Origin: Chloroflexota bacterium | GTDB taxonomy: Bacteria > Chloroflexota > Anaerolineae > Anaerolineales > VGOW01 | NCBI GenBank assembly: GCA_016875735.1 | Contig: VGOW01000041.1 | Location: 1-33,793, forward strand | DNA length: 33,793 nt | Reading direction: 5' to 3' | Shown: piece after piece, positions 25,994 to 33,793 of the stretch | How positions within the stretch are numbered: position 1 is the stretch's first letter | Layout: each line of letters opens with the position of its first letter | The notes under the pieces: generated by a model | The model's input: only the letters and a program-made list of their open reading frames with translations | Told to the model about the DNA's origin: nothing | The model's database searches: none | Translations under genes and position numbers: made by a program

Positions 25994-26294
25994 ACTTGAC
26001 CACCCGATCAGCATTGTGCCGCGCTCTAAAAAGTCGGTATTGATCCGCGATCTGATGAAGACGATCTACATCTTCGGCTTTTACAACACTGAAGCCGGAT
26101 GCGTCACCGATCTCAAGACCGCGCTGTGCGCCTTGAAGACCGAACACCGTTTCTACGTCTACCCTGGCGGCGAGGTGGTGTACGAGGTCTCGCCGCATTT
26201 CTATCAAGCCATCGGCCTTTCGCCCCGGCGAGTGGCGAGGCGGCTCAAAGCCGTCTTCGCTCCGCCGCCAGCGCCGGAAGCCATGGGATTGTAA
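25959..26294 (+). CDS. Small unknown protein overlapping the restriction-modification gene
   Basis: This 111-residue basic protein begins inside the end of the methylase gene in another frame. GGGAGGA about 11 bases before the ATG is a good ribosome site. It starts with a Lys-rich segment, then SVLIRDLMKTIYIFGFYNT and VYPGGEVVYEVSPHFYQAIG, suggesting a small alpha/beta domain, and ends in a Pro-rich tail. I recognise no family. The 35-base overlap and shared terminator indicate co-expression, so it may regulate, inhibit or assist the restriction enzyme; this is inference. Confidence 0.75.
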   Translation: MKTKKAKKTVPELDHPISIVPRSKKSVLIRDLMKTIYIFGFYNTEAGCVTDLKTALCALKTEHRFYVYPGGEVVYEVSPHFYQAIGLSPRRVARRLKAVFAPPPAPEAMGL

Positions 26295-26296
26295 CA

Positions 26297-26331
26297 AAGA
26301 CCCTTCGGGTTTTTGAAGCCCGAAGGGTCTT
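26297..26331. terminator. Hairpin terminator between convergent genes
   Basis: AAGACCCTTCGGG, nine-base loop, CCCGAAGGGTCTT: a perfect 13-base stem between the small unknown gene and gyrB. The T-tract is weak on the plus strand. Confidence 0.82.
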
Positions 26332-26333
26332 CT

Positions 26334-28281
<1,948 letters not shown>

Positions 28282-28289
<8 letters not shown>

Positions 28290-29325
28290 TCTTCTGCGCC
28301 AACAGCCATTGCCTCATCTCAGTCCACCAGCGGTAGCGGTCTTTGTAAAACACAAACGTGGCCGCCACGAGGCCGGTGGACACAAAGGCGTGGCCGCCGA
28401 TGCCCGCCAGCGTGAGCCACGACTCCGGGCTGGGCAGACTCCACAGATAACTCGTGCCAGCGTTGATCAACACAACCAGCACGAACAAGCCCGTCACCGA
28501 AAACAGATTCGACTGCACCAGCCGCGCGCTGTCCCACATCGCCCCGAGCACGCCGCGATTCTTCAGCACCATCCCATGCACGGTGAAAGCCAAATACACC
28601 ACGCACCAGATCGCCGCCACGCCGATAGCGATCTGGCTCAGCTCGGCCATCAGCGGCGCGAGCGCCCCCGCGCCCACGATCAACAGCGACAACTGAAACA
28701 GACTCAGAATAATCACAAACGTCAATCCGGCTATCAAAGCCAAGATGGATAGGAGCAGACTGAACGCCGTGAGCCGCGCCCAATTCACCGCAGTGCGCTT
28801 CATGATTTGCGGCGCGTCGGGTTTGTCGTCATCGAAAAAGAGCGACCCGATCAGCGTGAAATAGATCGCACCGGCAAACAAACCTGCCATGCTGAAGCCC
28901 AACGACAGCATGATCAGCAACAGCGCATTATCGAGAGGGATGACGAACGGTTGGCCGCCGGGGATGACAAGGGGCGCCACGCCCACCATCAGGCTCGGCA
29001 CGCCCAGCGGCGCAGTGCTGAGAAGCGAGAAAACGTTGGTGCGTTCGCCCGCCTCCTTCAGAAAACTGATCATCATTTGCTGGCTTTGAGCGCTGGCTTC
29101 GTCCGGCATCCGCACCTCGGCCAGCGCGGCGATCATCCCCTGCGCCAGCGGGCTGATGGAAAGGCGCGGCCCCAGCCACAAAAACAGATCGACTGCCGCC
29201 GGAAACAACGCCAACCCCACGTGCGAGGCGATGGCCTCGAACCCGCTGGTGAGCGACTCGATCACCCCCACAGGCGGTTTCGGTTCTATACGCGATGAAA
29301 CGGTCACGGAAATTGATTCTACCAT
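28282..29325 (-). CDS. Polytopic membrane protein of unknown function
   Basis: This 347-residue protein has about six transmembrane segments, including LLIMLSLGFSMAGLFAGAIY, LLLSILALIAGLTFVIILSL and LFSVTGLFVLVVLINAG. I see no catalytic motif or named family. The gene is directly upstream of gyrB on the same strand, with a 25-base repeat spacer, so co-transcription is likely but need not mean shared function. The ATG at 29325 follows AAGGGTG. The stop codon lies inside the heptamer array. Confidence 0.8.
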
Positions 29326-29332
29326 GACACCC

Positions 29333-29362
29333 TTGCCCGCGCCCTTCGCTTGCGGTTACAAT
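29333..29362 (+). promoter_or_regulatory. Candidate promoter of murA
   Basis: TTGCCC (29333-29338) and TACAAT (29357-29362) are separated by 18 bases. The 5' leader of about 140 bases would contain the whole palindromic element at 29384-29480. Confidence 0.5.
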
Positions 29363-29383
29363 GCGCGCAACTGCTTGAGTCGT

Positions 29384-29480
29384 TCGGAAACAGTTTCGAT
29401 CCACGAAGGTCACGAAGTATCTCAAAGTTTTCTCGCGATTTTTCGCGCCCCTTCGTGTTCGTGGATGAAAGCCTTTCCGA
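29384..29480. repeat. Dispersed palindromic element, copy B
   Basis: Same ends (TCGGAAA, TTTCCGA) and inner words (CCACGAAGGTCACGAAG, CTTCGTG, TTCGTGGAT) as 8167-8269, and again followed by AGGAGTC. The middle is different and AT-richer. Located in the murA leader. Confidence 0.82.
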
Positions 29481-29510
29481 AGGAGTCAACTGAAAACTGA
29501 CGAGGACACT

Positions 29511-30791
29511 TTGGAACAATTCATCATCGAAGGGGGACACCCGCTGCACGGCACGGTGCGGCCATCGGGCAACAAAAATGCCGCCCTGCCACTCTTGGCC
29601 GCTTGCCTGCTCACCGATCAGCCCGTCATCCTGCGTAACGTGCCCACCATCCGCGACGCGCAAACCATGCGCGAATTGTTGGCCGACGTGGGCGCAACCC
29701 TCGACGAGATCGACGCCCACACCGTGCGCATCCAAGCCAAAGACTTGCGCAACGCGGAGCCGAATCCCGATTCATCGCGCGCCATTCGCGCTTCGATGCT
29801 GTTGGCCGGGCCGCTGCTCGCCCGCGTCGGACAGATCGCCCTGCCCCCGCCCGGCGGCGACGTGATCGGGCGGCGGCGGCTCGACACTCATCTGTTGGCC
29901 TTCGAGGCGTTGGGCGCCGACTCGCACTTCGACGGGCGCTTCGAACTGAAAACGTCCGGCCTGCGCGGCGCAGACATTTTGCTCGACGAAGCCAGCGTGA
30001 CCGGCACCGAAAACGCGGTGATGGCCGCCGTGTTGGCCAAAGGCACAACGCACATCCGCAACGCCGCCTCCGAGCCGCACGTGCAGGAACTCTGCCTCTT
30101 TCTCAATCAACTCGGCGCGCGCATCTCCGGCATCGGGTCGAACACGCTCGCCATCGAAGGCGTTCCCTCACTGCGCGGCGGCGAGTTCACCATCGGCTCC
30201 GATTATCTCGAAGTGGTCAGTTTCATCGGCGCGGCGGCCGTCACTGGCGGCTCAATCCGAATCGAAAACGCCGGGCCGCAATATCTCAACATGATCTCGC
30301 TCGTCTTCCACCGGCTCGGCGTGCATTGGCAAACGGAGGGCGATGACATCATCGTGCCCGCCGAGCAATCGCTGGCCGTTGTGCCCGATCTCGGCGGCGC
30401 GATTCCCGAAATCAAAACCAACGTGTGGCCGGCCTTCCCCACCGATCTCACCAGCATTGCCATCGCCGTGGCCACGCAGGCCAGCGGCTCGGTGCTATTC
30501 CACGATTGGATGCACTCTGGGCGAATGTATTTCATCGACAAACTGGTGGGCATGGGCGCGCGCATCATTCTGTGCGACCCGCACCGATGCCTTGTGCAAG
30601 GCCCCAACCGTTTGCAGGCCGAGCGGCTCGAAAGCCCCGACATCCGCGCCGGGATGAGCATTCTGTTGGCCGCGCTGTGCGCGCAGGGCACGTCGGTCAT
30701 TCGCAACATCGGGCAGATCGAGCGCGGCTATGAACGCATCGACGAAAAACTGCGCGCGCTCGGCGCGAACATCCAGCGCGCGCAAGCATGA
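29511..30791 (+). CDS. murA: UDP-N-acetylglucosamine 1-carboxyvinyltransferase with Asp in place of the active-site Cys
   Basis: MurA adds enolpyruvate to UDP-GlcNAc, the first committed step of peptidoglycan synthesis. The 426-residue protein has SGNKNAALPLLAACLL at the N-terminus and the usual two-domain repeats. In the catalytic loop, where most MurA proteins have GGCxIGxRP, this one has GGDVIGRRR with Asp117. Cys-to-Asp at this site is the known natural change in mycobacterial and chlamydial MurA that prevents fosfomycin alkylation. The start is a TTG at 29511 with GAGGA just upstream. Its stop overlaps the next gene's ATG by four bases (ATGA). Confidence 0.96.
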   Translation: MEQFIIEGGHPLHGTVRPSGNKNAALPLLAACLLTDQPVILRNVPTIRDAQTMRELLADVGATLDEIDAHTVRIQAKDLRNAEPNPDSSRAIRASMLLAGPLLARVGQIALPPPGGDVIGRRRLDTHLLAFEALGADSHFDGRFELKTSGLRGADILLDEASVTGTENAVMAAVLAKGTTHIRNAASEPHVQELCLFLNQLGARISGIGSNTLAIEGVPSLRGGEFTIGSDYLEVVSFIGAAAVTGGSIRIENAGPQYLNMISLVFHRLGVHWQTEGDDIIVPAEQSLAVVPDLGGAIPEIKTNVWPAFPTDLTSIAIAVATQASGSVLFHDWMHSGRMYFIDKLVGMGARIILCDPHRCLVQGPNRLQAERLESPDIRAGMSILLAALCAQGTSVIRNIGQIERGYERIDEKLRALGANIQRAQA

Positions 30792-31609
30792 CTCTCTTCC
30801 AAAAGCACATCGCTTTGCCCCAACAACACGGCGCGTGGGCCATTTGGCTCGGACCTTTCGCCATCGGCATCGGTGTGAGCGAGACGGCGCTCAAACCCGG
30901 ATTGCTGTGGCTGGCCCTCGCCAGCCTCGGCGGCTTCTTCGCTCTGCAACCGCTCACCCTCTTCGTCAAAGTCCTCGCCCGCCGCCGCCCGCGCGCCGAT
31001 CTCATCCCCGCCGCATTTTGGATCATTGCCTACGGACTCGTCACTGCCATCGGCGCGTTCGGATTGATCCTCACCGGCAACGGTTTTCTGTTGTGGCTCG
31101 GCCTCGCCGCCCTGCCCGTGCTGGCTTGGCAAATGTGGCTCGTGGCTCGCCGCGAAGAGCGCGGCCAAATGGGGGTGGAAGTGGTGGGCGCGGGCGTGTT
31201 GTGCATGGCCACCCCCGCCGCCGTGTGGGCCGACACGGGGGCGATGTCCCCTGCCGGATGGTGGCTGTTCGCGCTGTGCTGGCTGCAAGCCGCGGGCGCA
31301 ATCGTGTACGTCTATCTCCGGCTCGAACACCGCCGCATGACGACTCTGCCCGAATGGAATGAGCGAGTCAAACTCGCGCGGCGATCCATGCTCTACAGCA
31401 TCGCCAACGTGATCATCGCCGCGGCGCTGGCCGCCTTCGGAGTCGCGCCGCCGGGTATCATCGCCGCCTTCGCCGCCATGCTCGCCGAGTCTGTTTATGG
31501 CGGACTCGCGCGGCCGGGCATCGGAGCGAAACCCTCCTCCATCGGCGTGCGGCAGATCATCGTCACCGTCCTGTTCGCGGTGTTGATGATCATTGCGTAT
31601 CGAATGTAG
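30788..31609 (+). CDS. YwiC-like membrane protein
   Basis: This 273-residue protein opens with LPQQHGAWAIW, the signature of YwiC-like proteins, and has about seven or eight transmembrane segments. The family function is unknown; the conserved Gln-Gln-His-Gly at the start recalls membrane prenyltransferase relatives, but I see no strong evidence for that activity. It overlaps murA by four bases and must be translated from the same message. A role near the cell envelope is plausible from the neighbour only. Confidence 0.85.
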   Translation: MTLFQKHIALPQQHGAWAIWLGPFAIGIGVSETALKPGLLWLALASLGGFFALQPLTLFVKVLARRRPRADLIPAAFWIIAYGLVTAIGAFGLILTGNGFLLWLGLAALPVLAWQMWLVARREERGQMGVEVVGAGVLCMATPAAVWADTGAMSPAGWWLFALCWLQAAGAIVYVYLRLEHRRMTTLPEWNERVKLARRSMLYSIANVIIAAALAAFGVAPPGIIAAFAAMLAESVYGGLARPGIGAKPSSIGVRQIIVTVLFAVLMIIAYRM

Positions 31610-31666
31610 TTGACCCCCCACCCCAACCCTCCCCCATTTGCAAAACCACAACGCTCTTATCTGGTT

Positions 31667-31843
31667 AGCAACTGCTCACACGTGAAGCGCTCTGAGCGAA
31701 GTTCCGCGCTCTTTGCGGAACGAAGTCGACCCATAGGCCCCCTTTGGGGGAGAGCGCGGATGTTGCGCCGAGCCGCATCCTTCGACTTCGCGCCGAAAAC
31801 CATCGGCGCTTCGCTCAGGATGCGCGATGCGTGAGCAGTTGCT
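31667..31843. repeat. 177-base imperfect palindromic element with 13-bp terminal inverted repeats
   Basis: AGCAACTGCTCAC (31667-31679) is perfectly inverted at 31831-31843, and CTGAGCGAAG (31692-31701) at 31809-31818. Inner hairpins TTCCGC/GCGGAA and CCCCC/GGGGG are nested within. No open frame of note; it resembles a small non-autonomous element or a structured RNA. Confidence 0.72.
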
Positions 31844-31869
31844 CTTGTTACAAGAAGGTCGGTCAAACC

Positions 31870-31952
31870 TGTCAACGAATTTAGAACCGCTTCGCGTAGA
31901 CGAATTCCTCGCGCGCAGACTCATTCGTTCATTCGTTGACCATTCGTTGACA
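31870..31952. repeat. Inverted and direct repeats of CATTCGTT type
   Basis: TGTCAACGAAT (31870-31880) is inverted at 31942-31952. The right side also has three CATTCGTT words, two in tandem and a third after GAC. No gene is seen in 31610-32135. Confidence 0.65.
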
Positions 31953-32019
31953 GAGCACCTCCTTGAAACCCATCAAGAGCGAAGCGCTTTTGGAGAGAGG
32001 CGAGGGTGTGGGTTTCACC

Positions 32020-32051
32020 TCCCCCATCGGTGTTTTCCGATGGGGGAGGCC
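32020..32051. repeat. Strong GC-rich hairpin upstream of the CHAT gene
   Basis: CCTCCCCCATCGG, loop TGTTTT, CCGATGGGGGAGG: a perfect 13-base stem. No T-run follows, so it is not a standard terminator. Confidence 0.8.
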
Positions 32052-32086
32052 GGGAGGGGGTAAACACACAACACCTCTTTGTTGTA

Positions 32087-32092
32087 CAATGC
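32087..32092 (+). promoter_or_regulatory. Candidate -10 box of the CHAT gene
   Basis: TTGTACAAT, 43 bases before the ATG at 32136. It lies after the hairpin at 32020-32051. Confidence 0.5.
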
Positions 32093-32135
32093 TCGCAACT
32101 GATCGCCGCCGCCCTTCATTCACCCACGGGGGTCT

Positions 32136-33793
32136 ATGGCCGTCGTTCTCTCGCTCCGCACAATCGATTTCGCAATCACCCCATCGATCAACGGTGAGCC
32201 GCTGGCCGCGCCCGCGCCGCTGGCCTCACTGCCCGATCTGAAAACACTGCAAGCCGATGCGCGCGCGCACGGCCGAGCCCTTTTCGCCGCGCTCGGCGGC
32301 GAGGCGCTCCGCGCCCGGCTCGACTCGGACTCCGATCGCCTTCTGCTCATCGACGCCGACGAACCCGCCGACCGCATTCCGTGGGAGTTCGCCGCACTGC
32401 CCGATCATCAATGGCTCGTTTTGCAATACGGCGTTCTGCGATTGGTGGATACGCCCGCCGTGCCCGCGCCTTCGGGGTCGCGGTTGGCGTTCATGGCTAT
32501 GGCCGCCGACCCGCTGGCCGACGAAAACGGAAACCTCACCGGCCCGCGCCTCCAACTCGATTTCGAAGTGAAGAAGATTCGGCGTGCGCTGAAAGAATGC
32601 GCTGTGGCTCTCGACGCCGAACGACTGCCGCCCACTCGCAACGCTCTGCAAAAAGCGTTGCGCCGCGTGGCCGGCCCCGCCATCCTTCACATTTCGTGTC
32701 ATGGCAACGTCGTGAAAACCGAGTCCGGCCTCTCGCCGGTGCTGTTCCTCGAAACGCGCGACAGCCGCGCCGACCCGCTGAACGGGCGCGATCTGTTGGG
32801 CATGGCCGCGCCCGGCACACTGCGCCTCGTGCTGCTCAGCGCCTGCCGCACCGCGCAGAACGACACCGCCCTCGCCCGCGCGCTCGTGCGCGGCGGCGTG
32901 CCGTTCGCCATCGGCATGCAGGGCGACTTCCCCGACGCGCAGAGCGACGAACTGGCCGAAGGGTTGTACGACACCGCGCTCGCCGGTCACTCGTTGGCCG
33001 AGAGCCTGCGGCAGGCGCGGCGGGCGATCAGCCGCGACGACTCGGCGGTGGGCCTGCCCGTGGGCTACACGGCGCGTGAAGGGTGGGGACCGATTCCGCG
33101 CCCGGCGGGGAGTCCCAACGTGCGCGCGCTCGGCCTGCCCGGATTCGTCGATCTGCCTCCCGAAGTTCAGCCGCCGACTCCGTTGCTGGGGCGCGATCTC
33201 GATCTGCATCGCATCGCTTCCGAGTTTTCCGAAGAGGGGCGCACGGTGGTGACGATTTGCGGAACGGGCGGCATGGGCAAAACCGCGCTGGCCGCCGCCT
33301 TCGCCGCCCGGTTCGCGTGGCGCTGGCCCAATGGCGCGCGCGGCCTGTCGTTCGCCAGCGATGTGATCGACCCCGCCGCTTTCCGCGCCGCGCTTCTGCG
33401 CCATTTGCTCGGCGAGGGCGAAGCGATGCGGCTGGCTCCGGCCTCCGCCGAGGCGCAGACGAGCGCGATCCTCGCCGCCGCCGGCGATTGGGACGGACTG
33501 CTGTTGATCGACAACTACGAAACGATCTTGCAGGGCCTCGAGAATCATCAACCCGAGGCCGAGTCCGTTCACCGCATCGTGGCGCAACTGGCCAATGGCG
33601 GCGCGAATCTTTTGCTCACCAGCCGCCAACAACCGGCGGGCTTGCGCGGCGAAATCCTTTACCCGCGCGCGGGCAAACTGCTGGAAGGCCTCGACGACGA
33701 ACCCGCCGCGCGACTCTTTTTGCAGCACAGCAGTAAAGCCAAAGACGAATCGGCATGGAAGTTTGCAAACGAAGTGGCGCGGGCCGCCGAGGG
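32136..33793 (+). CDS. CHAT protease-STAND NTPase, partial (C-terminus beyond window)
   Basis: About 552 codons are visible and the frame is open at the right edge. The N-terminal CHAT (caspase-like) domain spans about residues 60-310: LHISCHGN has the catalytic His189 and LLSACRTA the catalytic Cys237, the expected dyad. An NTPase domain follows after the PLLGRDLDL box, with Walker A CGTGGMGKT (Lys382), Walker B LLLIDNYE (Asp459) and the sensor-like LLLTSRQ. CHAT fused to a STAND NTPase, usually with repeats at the C-terminus, is a sensor-switch-protease plan; some members act in defence or cell-death systems. GGGGG precedes the ATG by four bases. It is the last gene in the window, so partners cannot be judged. 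Confidence 0.92.
   Translation, partial: MAVVLSLRTIDFAITPSINGEPLAAPAPLASLPDLKTLQADARAHGRALFAALGGEALRARLDSDSDRLLLIDADEPADRIPWEFAALPDHQWLVLQYGVLRLVDTPAVPAPSGSRLAFMAMAADPLADENGNLTGPRLQLDFEVKKIRRALKECAVALDAERLPPTRNALQKALRRVAGPAILHISCHGNVVKTESGLSPVLFLETRDSRADPLNGRDLLGMAAPGTLRLVLLSACRTAQNDTALARALVRGGVPFAIGMQGDFPDAQSDELAEGLYDTALAGHSLAESLRQARRAISRDDSAVGLPVGYTAREGWGPIPRPAGSPNVRALGLPGFVDLPPEVQPPTPLLGRDLDLHRIASEFSEEGRTVVTICGTGGMGKTALAAAFAARFAWRWPNGARGLSFASDVIDPAAFRAALLRHLLGEGEAMRLAPASAEAQTSAILAAAGDWDGLLLIDNYETILQGLENHQPEAESVHRIVAQLANGGANLLLTSRQQPAGLRGEILYPRAGKLLEGLDDEPAARLFLQHSSKAKDESAWKFANEVARAAE

Overview
The window is GC-rich, densely packed DNA, most likely from a Chloroflexota bacterium (probably Anaerolineae or a relative). 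This rests on the mix of genes: an AgpA-type glucan phosphorylase, a YwiC-like membrane protein next to murA, secreted proteins with Pro/Thr linkers behind a lipobox, and large STAND NTPases of the NACHT and CHAT types. It is an inference from protein families only; no rRNA gene is present.

Layout. 1-3145 (minus) is an apparent operon of parA, a nucleotidyltransferase-fold protein and a NACHT NTPase that runs off the left edge in a hexanucleotide-encoded dipeptide tail. 3243-6862 (minus) holds a PfkB sugar kinase, a UPF0316 membrane protein and alpha-glucan phosphorylase. 7021-9715 (plus) holds an M20 peptidase and a GT39-like membrane glycosyltransferase, followed by a tRNA-Leu(UAA) gene split by a group I intron. 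10125-13705 holds an HEXXH metalloprotease (minus), an NAD-dependent epimerase and a triple-LysM secreted protein. 13793-17770 (minus) holds guaB, a broken membrane protein gene, a small lipoprotein and a heavily damaged alpha/beta-hydrolase lipoprotein. 18129-20793 (plus) holds a C2HC mini-protein, 3-methyladenine glycosylase, fabI and a PIG-L deacetylase. 20835-22292 (minus) is a V4R protein coupled to a frameshifted Ser/Thr kinase. 22358-26294 (plus) is a single-chain nuclease-methyltransferase with a small overlapping partner gene. 26334-29325 (minus) is gyrB with a membrane protein gene. 29511-31609 (plus) is murA with a YwiC-like gene. A 526-base spacer full of palindromes leads to a CHAT-NTPase cut by the right edge.

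How it fits together. Housekeeping functions (cell wall, fatty acids, GTP synthesis, glycogen breakdown, DNA gyrase) are interleaved with likely defence or signalling modules: the NACHT operon, the restriction-modification pair, the kinase-V4R pair and the CHAT-NTPase.

Two non-coding patterns stand out. First, most spacers carry arrays of degenerate seven-base units, and eight genes have their stop codon inside such an array. Second, several genes without a Shine-Dalgarno sequence have a TANAAT box ending exactly seven bases before the start codon, which predicts leaderless mRNAs; the tRNA gene has the same spacing. Three genes appear broken (15335-16338, 16973-17770, 21469-22292). Internal deletions argue for true decay in the first two, while the third could be a one-base sequencing error.
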